NCBI RefSeq assembly: GCF_030147005.1
Contig: NZ_JASLAW010000093.1
Span: forward strand, 1-55,926
Reading direction: 5' to 3'
From: Pseudomonas sp.
Lineage (GTDB): Bacteria > Pseudomonadota > Gammaproteobacteria > Pseudomonadales > Pseudomonadaceae
Length of the DNA stretch: 55,926 nt
Shown here: piece after piece, positions 8,970 through 18,135 of the stretch
Numbering within the stretch: the stretch's first letter is position 1
Layout of the letters: every line of letters starts with the position of its first letter
The notes under the pieces: model-generated
What the model was told of the DNA's origin: nothing
Database searches by the model: none
Seen by the model: the letters and a program-made list of their open reading frames with translations, nothing else
Made by a program: the position numbers and the translations under genes

Positions 8970-11900
8970 ATGACGCTGTCCAGCGGGCTGATCGCCGCCG
9001 TTGCCCTGGCCTATATGGCCATTATGTTTGCCATCGCCTTTTACGGTGACCGTCGCCATGCGCCGTTGCCACCGCGTGTGCGTGCGTGGGTCTATAGCTT
9101 GTCGCTGGCCGTGTATTGCACCAGCTGGACGTTCTTCGGCGCCGTGGGCCAAGCTGCCGAACAGCTTTGGGCATTCTTGCCAATCTACCTGGGGCCGGTG
9201 CTGTTGCTGGTGCTGGCACCCTGGGTGCTGCAGAAGATGATTCTGATCAGCAAGCAGGAAAACATCACGTCCATCGCCGACTTTATCGCCGCGCGCTACG
9301 GCAAATCCCAATCCCTGGCGGTGGTGGTCGCGTTGATCTGCCTGGTTGGCGTACTGCCTTATATCGCCCTGCAACTCAAAGGCATCGTACTCGGCGTGAA
9401 CCTGTTGATCGGCTCCGGGCCCGACGCCACAGGCACTCGGGCCCAGGACACCGCACTGGTGGTGTCGCTGGTGCTGGCGCTGTTCACGATCGTGTTTGGT
9501 ACCCGCAACCTCGACGCCACCGAACACCACCGGGGCATGGTGCTGGCGATTGCCTTTGAATCGCTGGTCAAGCTGTTCGCATTTCTGGCGGTCGGTGCGT
9601 TTGTGACCTACGGGCTGTACGACGGCTTCGGCGACCTGTTCAGCCAGGCAATGCTCGCGCCGCGCCTGGAGGAATACTGGAAGGAGACCATCAACTGGCC
9701 GTCGATGGTGGTGCAGACCGGCGTCGCGATGATGGCGATCATCTGCCTGCCCCGGCAATTCCACGTGACGGTGGTGGAGAATATCGACCCACAGGACTTG
9801 CGCCTGGCCAAATGGGTGTTCCCGGCTTATTTGATCCTTGCCGCGCTGTTCGTGATCCCCATCGCCCTTGGCGGCAAGATGCTATTGCCTGGCTCGGTGC
9901 TGCCGGACTCCTATGTGATCAGCCTGCCAATGGCCGAAGCCCACCCGGCCCTCGCCGTACTGGCCTTCATTGGCGGTGCATCGGCGGCCACGGGCATGGT
10001 GATCGTGGCCAGCATTGCCTTGTCGACCATGGTCTCCAACGACATGCTGCTGCCCTGGCTGTTGCGCCGCTCCAGCGCCGAACGCCCTTTTGAAGTGTTC
10101 CGCCACTGGATGTTGTCGGTGCGCCGGGTCAGCATCGTGATCATCCTGCTGCTGGCCTATGTGAGCTACCGCCTGCTCGGCTCCACCGCGAGCCTGGCGA
10201 CCATCGGTCAGATCGCCTTTGCCGCCGTGACCCAACTGGCACCGGCGATGCTCGGTGCGCTGTACTGGAAGCAGGCTAACCGGCGCGGGGTATTTGCGGG
10301 CTTGGCGGCGGGTACATTCCTATGGTTCTACACCCTGGTCCTACCGGTTACCGCGAAAAGCCTGGGGTGGTCGCTAAGCCTTTTCCCCGGCCTGACCTGG
10401 ATGCACTCGCATCCGTTCGGCTTTTCCGTGACCTCACTGACCTTAGGCACCGTGTTCTCTCTGGCCGGTAATTTCACGCTGTTCGTGTGGGTGTCCATGC
10501 TGTCGCGTACGCGGGTGTCCGAGCACTGGCAGGCCGGCCGCTTCATTGGTCAGGAAATCAGCCAGCGCGCCAGCGCCCGTTCCATGTTGTCGGTACAGAT
10601 CAGCGACCTGCTCAGCCTGTCGGCGCGCTTTGTGGGCGAAGAACGTGCACAACAAAGCTTTATCCGTTTTGCCTATCGCCAGGGCAAAGGTTTCAACCCC
10701 AACCAGAATGCCGACAACGACTGGATCGCCCACACCGAGCGTTTGCTGGCGGGCGTGCTCGGTGCGTCTTCGACGCGAGCCGTGGTGAAAGCCGCCATTG
10801 AAGGTCGGGACATGCAGCTGGAGGACGTAGTACGAATCGCCGACGAAGCGTCCGAGGTGCTGCAGTTCAACCGCGCCCTGCTGCAAGGTGCGATCGAAAA
10901 CATTACCCAAGGCATCAGCGTGGTGGATCAGTCGCTCAAGCTGGTGGCCTGGAACCGGCGCTATCTGGAGCTGTTCAACTACCCCGACGGCCTGATCAGC
11001 GTCGGCCGGCCGATTGCCGACATTATTCGCTACAACGCCGAGCGCGGCCTGTGCGGCCCCGGTGAAGCGCAAGTGCACGTGGCGCGACGCCTGCACTGGA
11101 TGCGCCAGGGCCGTGCACATACCTCCGAGCGCCTGTTCCCCAACGGGCGCGTGATTGAGCTGATCGGCAATCCGATGCCCGGTGGAGGTTTTGTCATGAG
11201 CTTCACCGACATCACCGCGTTTCGCGAAGCCGAACAAGCGCTGACCGAGGCCAACGAAGGCCTGGAACAACGGGTGACCGAGCGCACCCATGAACTGTCG
11301 CAGCTCAACGTCGCGCTGACCGAGGCCAAGGGCGTGGCCGAATCCGCCAGCCAGTCCAAGACCCGATTTCTTGCCGCCGTCAGCCATGACTTGATGCAAC
11401 CGCTGAACGCCGCACGCCTGTTCTCCGCCGCCCTCTCCCACCAGTACGAAGGCCTCTCGAGCGAGGCCCGGCAACTGGTGCAGCATCTGGACAGTTCGCT
11501 GCGCTCCGCCGAGGATCTGATCAGCGATTTGCTGGATATCTCGCGCCTGGAAAACGGCAAGATCAATCCACAACGCCAGCCGTTCGTACTCAACGAACTG
11601 TTCGACACCTTGGGCGCCGAATTCAAGGCGCTGGCCAACGAGCAAGGCCTGCGCTTCCGTTTGCGCGGCAGTCGCCTGCGGGTGGACAGCGACATCAAGT
11701 TGCTGCGGCGGATCCTGCAGAATTTTCTTACCAATGCCTTCCGCTATGCCGATGGTCCGGTGCTGCTGGGCGTACGTCGACGCAAGGGTCAATTGTGCCT
11801 GGAAGTCTGGGACCGTGGCCCTGGCATCCCGCTGGATAAACAGAAAGTGATTTTCGAAGAGTTCAAGCGCCTGGACAGCCACCAGACCCGCGCCGAAAAG

Positions 11901-12443
11901 GGCCTGGGCTTGGGCCTGGCGATCGCCGACGGCCTGTGCCGCGTACTGGGCCATCGCTTGAGCGTGCGCTCATGGCCGGGCAAGGGCAGCGTATTCAGTG
12001 TGCGTGTGCCGCTGGCGCGCAACCAGGTCAGCCCGCAACACCAGGCGCCCCCGGAAAAAAACGGCCTCCCGCTGAGCGGCGCGCAGGTGTTATGCGTGGA
12101 TAACGAAGAAAGCATTCTCATCGGCATGCGCAGCCTGCTCACTCGCTGGGGCTGCCAGGTGTGGACCGCTACCGGCCAGGCCCAATGCGCGGCCCTGTTG
12201 GCCGAAGGCATGCGCCCGCACCTGGCGTTGGTGGATTACCACCTGGACCACGGCGAGACCGGTACCGAGTTGATGGGCTGGCTGCGCGCAGAATTGGCCG
12301 AGCCGATTCCGGGCGTGGTAATCAGTGCCGACGGGCGTGCGGAGATGGTCGCCCAAGTGCACGCGGCGGGGCTGGATTACTTGGCCAAACCGGTTAAACC
12401 GGCGGCGTTGCGGGCGCTGTTGAGCCGGCATTTGCCACTTTAA
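8970..12443 (+). CDS. mxtR: Hybrid sensor kinase with sodium:solute symporter domain (MxtR/CrbS type)
   Basis: The 1157-residue protein fuses a sodium:solute-symporter-like membrane domain (about 1-520, some 13 helices) to a PAS domain (about 635-750), a coiled linker, a HisKA domain with phospho-acceptor His806 in VSHDLMQPLN, an HATPase domain (G-L-G-L-G-L-A-I near 975) and a C-terminal receiver with Asp1089. This matches the CrbS/MxtR kinases that, with the response regulator CrbR/ErdR, control acetate and ethanol use (acs). The ATG at 8970 follows GGAG at 8961-8964; an ATG at 8955 is in frame but the ribosome site lies within it. No crbR/erdR gene is in the window, so the partner must act from elsewhere. 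Identification at symbol level is from domain order, not from a search. Confidence 0.85.
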   Translation: MTLSSGLIAAVALAYMAIMFAIAFYGDRRHAPLPPRVRAWVYSLSLAVYCTSWTFFGAVGQAAEQLWAFLPIYLGPVLLLVLAPWVLQKMILISKQENITSIADFIAARYGKSQSLAVVVALICLVGVLPYIALQLKGIVLGVNLLIGSGPDATGTRAQDTALVVSLVLALFTIVFGTRNLDATEHHRGMVLAIAFESLVKLFAFLAVGAFVTYGLYDGFGDLFSQAMLAPRLEEYWKETINWPSMVVQTGVAMMAIICLPRQFHVTVVENIDPQDLRLAKWVFPAYLILAALFVIPIALGGKMLLPGSVLPDSYVISLPMAEAHPALAVLAFIGGASAATGMVIVASIALSTMVSNDMLLPWLLRRSSAERPFEVFRHWMLSVRRVSIVIILLLAYVSYRLLGSTASLATIGQIAFAAVTQLAPAMLGALYWKQANRRGVFAGLAAGTFLWFYTLVLPVTAKSLGWSLSLFPGLTWMHSHPFGFSVTSLTLGTVFSLAGNFTLFVWVSMLSRTRVSEHWQAGRFIGQEISQRASARSMLSVQISDLLSLSARFVGEERAQQSFIRFAYRQGKGFNPNQNADNDWIAHTERLLAGVLGASSTRAVVKAAIEGRDMQLEDVVRIADEASEVLQFNRALLQGAIENITQGISVVDQSLKLVAWNRRYLELFNYPDGLISVGRPIADIIRYNAERGLCGPGEAQVHVARRLHWMRQGRAHTSERLFPNGRVIELIGNPMPGGGFVMSFTDITAFREAEQALTEANEGLEQRVTERTHELSQLNVALTEAKGVAESASQSKTRFLAAVSHDLMQPLNAARLFSAALSHQYEGLSSEARQLVQHLDSSLRSAEDLISDLLDISRLENGKINPQRQPFVLNELFDTLGAEFKALANEQGLRFRLRGSRLRVDSDIKLLRRILQNFLTNAFRYADGPVLLGVRRRKGQLCLEVWDRGPGIPLDKQKVIFEEFKRLDSHQTRAEKGLGLGLAIADGLCRVLGHRLSVRSWPGKGSVFSVRVPLARNQVSPQHQAPPEKNGLPLSGAQVLCVDNEESILIGMRSLLTRWGCQVWTATGQAQCAALLAEGMRPHLALVDYHLDHGETGTELMGWLRAELAEPIPGVVISADGRAEMVAQVHAAGLDYLAKPVKPAALRALLSRHLPL

Positions 12444-12509
12444 CCAGGCTCCAATTATGCCCCTGTGCACTGCGAAGCATCAGTTAGCCAAGCGTCGACT
12501 GCCCGGCCG

Positions 12510-12537
12510 TTACGGGAGCAAGCTCCCTCGCCACAGG
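12510..12537. repeat. Single REP, family A
   Basis: One isolated family A unit (GGGAGCAAGCTCCCTCGCC) lies in the 160-base gap between the convergent kinase and rmuC genes. No inverted mate is present nearby. Confidence 0.7.
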
Positions 12538-12605
12538 TTCAGTGCCGCAACCAACGTTGTGTCGATATCTATGGGCTTCGCAGGCCAGCCCCCACACCAG
12601 CGGGT

Positions 12606-14099
12606 TTATTCGGGGAGATGCGCCACGCCATCCGAATCCGTCATCGCCCTTTCCAGCAAATCCGCCGGCAGGCTTTTGCTGGCCCGAGCGCCAAGCAGGC
12701 GCAACTGCTCAGTGCGACTGACAAGATTTCCGCGACCGTCCGTCAGCTTGTTGCGCGCTGCGCTGTAGGCCTTATCCAACTGTTGCAGGCGATTGCCCAC
12801 TTCGTCCAGATCCTGGATAAACAGCACAAACTTGTCGTACAGCCAACCGGCGCGCTCGGCGATTTCCCGGGCGTTCTGGCTCTGACGCTCCTGCTTCCAC
12901 AGGCTGTCGATCACCCGCAGGGTGGCCAGTAACGTGGTGGGGCTGACAATCACGATATGGCGGTCAAAGGCTTCCTGGAACAGGTTCGGCTCGGCTTGCA
13001 GCGCTGCGGAAAACGCCGCTTCGATCGGCACGAACAGCAGCACGAAATCCAGGCTGTGCAACCCTTCCAGGCGCTTGTAATCCTTGCCGGCCAACCCTTT
13101 GACGTGATTGCGCAAAGACAGCACATGCTGCTTCAACGCCGCCTGGCCAATCACCTCGTCATCCGCCGCGACGTATTGCTGATACGCGGTCAGGCTGACC
13201 TTGGAGTCCACCACCACCTGCTTGTCGCCCGGCAACATGATCAACACGTCCGGCTGGAAGCGCTCGCCGTCCGGGCCTTTGAGGCTGACCTGGGTCTGGT
13301 ACTCGCGGCCCTTTTCCAGGCCCGCATGTTCCAGCACCCGCTCGAGGATCAGCTCGCCCCAGTTACCTTGGGTTTTCTGGCCTTTGAGGGCGCGTGTCAG
13401 ATTGGTGGCTTCGTCCGACAAGCGCAGGTTCAGTTGCTGCAGGCGCTCGAGCTCTTTGGCCAGCGAGAAGCGCTCGCGGGCTTCGTTCTGATAGCTTTCT
13501 TCAACGCGCTTCTCGAAGGATTGGATGCGTTCCTTGAGCGGGTCCAGTAACTGCCCCAGGCGCTCCTGGCTGGTTTCGGCAAAGCGTTGCTCGCGCTCAT
13601 CGAAAATTTTCCCGGCGAGTTCGGCGAATTGCGCGCGCAGCTCGTCCCGGGAACCTTGCAGGTCGGCGAGGCGTTGTTGATGGCTCTCCTGTTGCTCGCG
13701 CAGCTCAGCGCGCAGGGCCGCAGCCAAGGCGTCAAGGCGACGCAGCTCGGTTTCCTTGGCGCTGCGGTCAAGATTCCAGGCGTGGGCGGCATCGCGGGCA
13801 TTATCACGGTCGATCTGCAACAGCTCGACTTCGCGGCGCACCGCCGCCAGGTCGGCCTGTTTGGCGGCATTGGCGTGGCTCAAATCGCTGATCTCGTCGC
13901 GGCTGGCATCCAACTGGGCGGCAAGCCCTTCCTGGGCCAATTGCGCGGTCGCCAGGCGCTCTTCAAGCAGCTCCCAGCCGGTGGTGCGCGCGGTCAGTCG
14001 CCGTTGAAGCTGCCAGCACCATGCCAATAAAGGCAGGGCTGCGCCGGCAAGGCCCAGGGCGACACTGGTCCAGTCGAAAACCATAGTCATTTCTGCCAT
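12606..14099 (-). CDS. rmuC: DNA recombination protein RmuC
   Basis: The 497-residue protein has one N-terminal membrane helix (about 8-26), a long coiled coil (about 30-220) and the RmuC nuclease-like domain (about 230-450) with GNWGELILERVLEHAGL and the LPGDKQVVVDSKVSL region (PD-(D/E)xK-like D-x-K). RmuC limits inversions at short inverted repeats and has been linked to phage defence as a membrane-anchored nuclease. The start is uncertain among GTG 14102, ATG 14099 and ATG 14090. It is downstream of the small Sel1-like gene on the same strand. Confidence 0.92.
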   Translation of the reverse strand: MAEMTMVFDWTSVALGLAGAALPLLAWCWQLQRRLTARTTGWELLEERLATAQLAQEGLAAQLDASRDEISDLSHANAAKQADLAAVRREVELLQIDRDNARDAAHAWNLDRSAKETELRRLDALAAALRAELREQQESHQQRLADLQGSRDELRAQFAELAGKIFDEREQRFAETSQERLGQLLDPLKERIQSFEKRVEESYQNEARERFSLAKELERLQQLNLRLSDEATNLTRALKGQKTQGNWGELILERVLEHAGLEKGREYQTQVSLKGPDGERFQPDVLIMLPGDKQVVVDSKVSLTAYQQYVAADDEVIGQAALKQHVLSLRNHVKGLAGKDYKRLEGLHSLDFVLLFVPIEAAFSAALQAEPNLFQEAFDRHIVIVSPTTLLATLRVIDSLWKQERQSQNAREIAERAGWLYDKFVLFIQDLDEVGNRLQQLDKAYSAARNKLTDGRGNLVSRTEQLRLLGARASKSLPADLLERAMTDSDGVAHLPE

Positions 14100-14145
14100 C
14101 ACTAAAAAAGAGCAAGGTTAACCAAGCTATGCGCGGGAGGACAGC

Positions 14146-14469
14146 TCAGTCTGCGACCTGGCCCAGTTCGCGCTGAGCGCGACGGTCGCCGGCGCGGGCC
14201 GCGGAACGCAGCAGGTCCTGGCCGATACGCCGGTCTCGGGCATTTTCGCATTCACGGCACATCAATTGGCCCAGGCGGCTCTGCGCGGCCACCACGCCTT
14301 CGCGGGCAGGCTGCTTGAGCAGGCGGCCAGCCAAGTGCTTGATGTTGGTACTCTGCCCCAGGCGCGGGCTGTCTAGGAGCCACAACGCGACTTTCAAAGA
14401 GAAACGCTTGGGCGCGGTAACAGTTTGAGGGGTATCGGTAACAGAAGGTGATACTGAGCGAAACTTCAT
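14146..14469 (-). CDS. Small Sel1/TPR-repeat-like protein
   Basis: The 107-residue protein has helical repeats (EGVVAAQSRLGQLMCRE, RRIGQDLLRSAARAGDRRAQRELGQ) with the A-A-x-x-G-D/x-x-x-A-Q spacing of Sel1 units, about two repeats. It has no signal peptide. Sel1 domains mediate protein contacts; no specific role can be given. I use ATG 14469, as the frame upstream (to 14628) is of non-coding character and includes a T-rich stretch. It precedes rmuC by 46 bases on the same strand and may be cotranscribed. Confidence 0.7.
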   Translation of the reverse strand: MKFRSVSPSVTDTPQTVTAPKRFSLKVALWLLDSPRLGQSTNIKHLAGRLLKQPAREGVVAAQSRLGQLMCRECENARDRRIGQDLLRSAARAGDRRAQRELGQVAD

Positions 14470-14572
14470 AAAGCACTGTGGGACAGAACGGAAGGCGCGC
14501 CACTCTACTCTTTTTTTCGTACAGGTAAAGCTGAAAAAATGCTGCACGCCCGTTCTAGAGCAAGCGCTTGGG

Positions 14573-14608
14573 ACAATCCACAGAAGCTGTGGATAACTCA
14601 GTGGACAA
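14573..14608. other. Cluster of DnaA-box-like 9-mers in a 400-base gap
   Basis: The gap 14470-14870 holds an exact DnaA box (TGTGGATAA, 14588-14596), a near match in the opposite orientation (CAATCCACA, 14574-14582) and a third (AGTGGACAA, about 14600-14608). The first two form an 8-bp inverted repeat, ATCCACAG-AAG-CTGTGGAT (14576-14594). No gene is supported elsewhere in this gap, which also contains A/T-rich tracts around 14665-14720. Confidence 0.4.
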
Positions 14609-14870
14609 CCCGGCTTTAACCCTCGCAAAGGCCCATGGAACGGGGGCCGCAGTCAAACTGACGATTTTTTCACCAATAAAAAAAAGCGAGATTTTTCATT
14701 GACTTAAATTTTGAATGCAGGCAAACGAGCAGGCTTGCGGGCCGTTCGCGGTAAGGTTACACACGCCGCAACTAATGTGCACAAGTGCGCACCTGATGGT
14801 TATATCTCCGGCTTTTTTTGATCCGACGGAGTAGGAAATGTGACTGATACTAGATCCGGGGACTTTTCAA

Positions 14871-15236
14871 ATGCCTTCCGGCTCGCCACACTCCCTCTCC
14901 GCTAACGCAACCGTGCTGGGGCCGATGAAAGGCATTCTGATATTCGCCGCATTGCTGCTGGCTATCTGCGTGACGTCCCTGGGCATCAACGCGATGCTGC
15001 CGTCGCCGGACGGCGCACTGTTTGCCATCGCGATTCTGCTGTCGGCCGCCTTTACCGCAGTGAGCCTGTGCATCGAACTGGGCGACGGCGCAATCAACGA
15101 CATGCGTGATGTGATGAGGGTCATCGAAAATGGCCAGTCCCTGCGCCTGTCACTCGCCGCCTACGGGCTAGGGTGTGCCCTGGCTGCGTCGATCACAGTG
15201 CTGGTCTATCACGGGTTGCTTGAAGTTTTTTTCTAA
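14871..15236 (+). CDS. Small membrane protein of unknown function
   Basis: The 121-residue protein has three likely membrane helices (about 19-42, 49-70 and 96-116) with a short polar loop IELGDGAINDMRDVMRVI between the second and third. I do not recognise the family. A GGGGA at about 14858-14862 precedes the ATG at 14871. It stands alone between long intergenic stretches. Confidence 0.6.
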   Translation: MPSGSPHSLSANATVLGPMKGILIFAALLLAICVTSLGINAMLPSPDGALFAIAILLSAAFTAVSLCIELGDGAINDMRDVMRVIENGQSLRLSLAAYGLGCALAASITVLVYHGLLEVFF

Positions 15237-15579
15237 CGCGCTTCCCTTCCTCGATTCATTCCGTTACTATCCGCGGCGTTAGTACCAAGCTGAAAGTCAA
15301 TTCTGGTCGAACATATCCCTTGAACAACATGGGGTCGACCACCTCGATGGTTTCCAGGTATCACTTGCGACGACACCGCCTTTGAACAAGCAAAGGGTGC
15401 CGCGAAGTCTCCATACTCTGACCGAACCAACCTGCAAATTGATCAGGATCTTCACCCTGGGCCCAGAACCTTTGCCCCTGTTGTATTGCCTGCCCTCCTA
15501 AGTACCTACCTGCCAGCCCAAGCGCGCCTAATTAATAGCGCTTCAAACTGGCTGCTTTGTTCCAGACTAGGTTCTTCGT

Positions 15580-15620
15580 TTGATCAATGGTGATCAACGT
15601 TTCTGGAACGTTTTAACGTT
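15580..15620. promoter_or_regulatory. Inverted repeat and AACGTT array upstream of small gene
   Basis: The 425-base gap 15237-15661 shows no gene. Near its right end is a 7-bp inverted repeat TTGATCA-ATGG-TGATCAA (15580-15597), followed by three AACGTT hexamers at 15596, 15607 and 15615. The last is about 40 bases from the start of the next gene, consistent with a regulatory region. The factor is unknown. Confidence 0.4.
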
Positions 15621-15661
15621 GCACGGTTCTTATCCGTGTCATTTGTAGGAACACCAATAAT

Positions 15662-15886
15662 ATGAACGCTCAAATCCATACTCAGGATGCCATTCGCACC
15701 CTCACCAATGCTTTTGCCCCAATGAACTGCCTGATCATGGCCGCTCGCAAAGGCTGCTTCAGCTTCACCCTGGTCAACGAACACGGCATCGCACGTCACA
15801 GCGAACGCCTGTACCCCGATCAATACTCCAGCGCAGAACCGCTGCAGGCCGTGATCGAGCGTACCCGTCAGGCATTGATTGCCTGA
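15662..15886 (+). CDS. Small DUF1652/DUF3509-like Pseudomonas protein
   Basis: The 74-residue protein reads as one compact alpha/beta domain (AFAPMNCLIMAARKGCFSFTLVNEHG, then ERLYPDQYSS and a C-terminal helix). It resembles the small Pseudomonas-restricted DUF1652/DUF3509 proteins in length and pattern, but the family call is tentative and no function is known. A TAGGA site at about 15646 precedes the ATG, and an intrinsic terminator follows 23 bases after the stop, so it is monocistronic. Confidence 0.65.
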   Translation: MNAQIHTQDAIRTLTNAFAPMNCLIMAARKGCFSFTLVNEHGIARHSERLYPDQYSSAEPLQAVIERTRQALIA

Positions 15887-15908
15887 TCGACCCGAGTCGC
15901 TGAAACAC

Positions 15909-15938
15909 AAAAACCCTGTCTGAAAAACAGGGTTTTTT
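15909..15938 (+). terminator. Intrinsic terminator
   Basis: AAACCCTGT-CTGAAA-ACAGGGTTT forms a stem of about 9 bp, followed by a T run. It ends the small 74-residue gene. Confidence 0.85.
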
Positions 15939-16165
15939 ATTGCCTGGAATTCGTGTTTAAAAACCTTCTTATAAAGTCCGAACAGATATAACCGTTAATG
16001 CTGACTGAATAAGATGTTTTAAAAACAGTCCTTTACACCATGAATATGACACTACACTTCAACTCAAGCGGCATGATCCGCTTGCGACGGGCCTGAGATC
16101 CGATTCACCGCTGCCAAGCCCTCCTTTCTCAGGCTCGTCACCTCATTTCACGAACTGAGGCCTAT

Positions 16166-16624
16166 ATGGGTATCGCCGCCAGTGAACTGTGTCGCTATGT
16201 GATCAGGCCGACCTTGATGTACCTCGGCTGCCATAACCCGACCGCCGAACCTCTGCTGCTGGGTATCGCCGCCAGCCAATCGGAACTGGGTTCGGCCCTG
16301 CATGATCGGCGGGGCCATGGCCTCTACAGCATCACCGAACCGCGCCACCGCGCACTTTGGGATGACTACCTGGCACTCGATCCCGAGCGCGCAAGCCTGG
16401 TGCGTGGACTGGCCAGCCAGCATGCGTTTCTCAGCGCACCTCAGCTAGAGTTAACGGTGAACCTGCGCTACGCCACAGCCATCGCCTGGTTGCTGGTGGA
16501 ACAACATCGTCCCGCACTGCCGCCGGCCGGTGACGTCATCGGGATGGCACGTATCTGGAAAGAAATATTTCATCCTCAAGGCCGACTCCGGGATTTCACA
16601 CAAGCCTGGCAAACCTGCGTCTAG
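16166..16624 (+). CDS. Phage-like protein with degenerate lysozyme/transglycosylase fold (tentative)
   Basis: The 152-residue protein has the pattern LLLGIAASQSELG (about 31-43), then GHGLYSITEPRHRALWDDYLA (about 50-70) and paired helices LTVNLRYATAIAWLLV. This resembles phage-encoded lytic-transglycosylase-like domains, which usually read AxESxxG then G-x-G-x-Q/W-x-M-E-P-x-T; here the catalytic-region pattern is altered (S-Q-S-E-L-G, S-I-T-E-P). It has no signal peptide. A GAGG at about 16157 precedes the ATG. The flanking 200 bases carry nothing else. It may be a domesticated phage gene; no other phage gene is nearby. Confidence 0.45.
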   Translation: MGIAASELCRYVIRPTLMYLGCHNPTAEPLLLGIAASQSELGSALHDRRGHGLYSITEPRHRALWDDYLALDPERASLVRGLASQHAFLSAPQLELTVNLRYATAIAWLLVEQHRPALPPAGDVIGMARIWKEIFHPQGRLRDFTQAWQTCV

Positions 16625-16794
16625 CCCATAAAACACGTGGCCTGCTGACCGGGCAAATTGCAAGGTTCGCCAAAAAACCCTGAATCTGGTCGGATTGTCC
16701 TACAAAACCGCTCTATCTCCAGCGTTACAGCCTATAGCGCGATTTCAAATTTATTGTTACTTTCCGCTGCGGTGATCACCACGGAGTTCTAATA

Positions 16795-18072
16795 ATGAAA
16801 AAAGTAATGCTCAAGACCACACTTAGCCTCGCCGTTGCCATGGCCTCCTCCCAACTGTTCGCCAGCGGCTTCGCCCTGAACGAACAGAGCGTCAGCGGAA
16901 TGGGTACCGGTTTCGCAGGCCGCTCTTCTTCTGCCGATGATGCAAGCACTGTTTTCGGCAACCCTGCCGGTATGGCTCGACTGGAAGGTCAGCAAATCAC
17001 CGGCGGCGTTGCAGCCATTGATGCCTCCACCGATCTGAGCGATACCAGCGGTCGCTCCAGCGGCAGCAACAAAGGCGATATGGTGCCGTTCACCGCCGTC
17101 CCTTTCGGTTTCTACACCAATAAACTCAACGATCAGTGGGCCGTCGGTTTCGGCGTCTATGCACCGTTCGGGCTGGTGACTGACTACGAACGCGGCTTCC
17201 AGGGCCGTGGCTTTGGCAGCAAGAGCGAAGTGAAAGTCATCACCTTGCAACCGACTGTCAGCTACGCTTTCAACGATCGCGTTTCCGTGGGTTTTGGCCC
17301 GACCATCAACCGTCTTGCCGGCACCCTGGAATCGGACCTGACGCTGAACCCTCGCGCGCCAGACACCAATATCAAGATCAAGGGTGACGACACCGCGCTG
17401 GGCTTCAATATCGGCGTGCTGGTACAGGCCACCGATACCACCCGCGTCGGCCTGACCTATCACTCCAAGGTCAGCTACAAGCTGGACGGCCACACCGAAG
17501 TCACAGCGCCGACCGCGACCTCGCCGTTCCTGCGCAGCAATCGCTACGATGCTTCGTTGAAGATCGATACGCCTGAGTCCTACGACCTGTCGGTGACCCA
17601 AGACCTGACCGACGCCTGGAAGCTCTACGCCGGTGCAACCTGGACCCGCTGGAGCCGCCTGAAAGACATCACCGTCAAGAACGAAGGCGTGAGCGCCGTA
17701 ACGGGTGGCGCGTTGGCCCCTGCGCTGGTCGGCACCATCAAGGAAGACCAGAACTGGCACGACACTTGGGCCTACGCCGTGGGTACTTCGTACCAGTTGA
17801 CCAAGCAAGTGGTATTGCGTACCGGCCTGACGTTCGACCAGTCGCCGACCAACAACACTGATCGCTCGCCGCGCATTCCTACCGGCGACCGCACCATCTT
17901 CAGTCTGGGCCTGGGCTATGAGGTCATGCCAAACATGACCATCGACGTGGCCTACTCCTACCTGAAGGAAGAGGACGTCAAGGTTGCACGCTCCAACCAA
18001 TTGGCCAGCTACAACGCCAAGTACGAAAACAGCGCCAACGGTTTCGGCCTGGGCATGACCTACAAGTTCTAA
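16795..18072 (+). CDS. OmpP1/FadL-family outer-membrane transporter
   Basis: The 425-residue precursor has a Sec signal peptide (about 1-23, ending LFASG) and the FadL N-terminal plug motif GFALNEQSVSGMGTGFAGRSSSADDASTVFGNPAG (the NPAG loop is diagnostic). The rest is a beta barrel ending ...GLGMTYKF with a terminal Phe. FadL proteins take up long-chain fatty acids or other hydrophobic compounds across the outer membrane. A GGAG site at about 16781 precedes the ATG. It is monocistronic and ends at a shared terminator. Confidence 0.9.
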   Translation: MKKVMLKTTLSLAVAMASSQLFASGFALNEQSVSGMGTGFAGRSSSADDASTVFGNPAGMARLEGQQITGGVAAIDASTDLSDTSGRSSGSNKGDMVPFTAVPFGFYTNKLNDQWAVGFGVYAPFGLVTDYERGFQGRGFGSKSEVKVITLQPTVSYAFNDRVSVGFGPTINRLAGTLESDLTLNPRAPDTNIKIKGDDTALGFNIGVLVQATDTTRVGLTYHSKVSYKLDGHTEVTAPTATSPFLRSNRYDASLKIDTPESYDLSVTQDLTDAWKLYAGATWTRWSRLKDITVKNEGVSAVTGGALAPALVGTIKEDQNWHDTWAYAVGTSYQLTKQVVLRTGLTFDQSPTNNTDRSPRIPTGDRTIFSLGLGYEVMPNMTIDVAYSYLKEEDVKVARSNQLASYNAKYENSANGFGLGMTYKF

Positions 18073-18083
18073 CCCACAGTCGT

Positions 18084-18122
18084 AAAAAAGCCCCGCTCTC
18101 CTGCAAAGGAGGCGGGGCTTTT
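18084..18122. terminator. Bidirectional intrinsic terminator
   Basis: AAAAGCCCCGC and GCGGGGCTTTT pair with a CTCC/GGAG inner stem around a GCAA-type loop. A-rich and T-rich flanks on either side let it serve both the FadL gene and the convergent peroxidase gene. Confidence 0.9.
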
Positions 18123-18135
18123 CAATGGCCGGCGA

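Noticed and set aside
10443..11954. 503-residue open frame on the minus strand
   Set aside because: Antisense shadow of the hybrid kinase gene.
14573..14608. Replication origin
   Set aside because: Three DnaA-like boxes alone are not enough; dnaA, dnaN and gyrB are not nearby.
14470..14628. N-terminal extension of the small Sel1-like gene
   Set aside because: The added residues cross the DnaA-box palindrome and a T-rich region and show no coding character.
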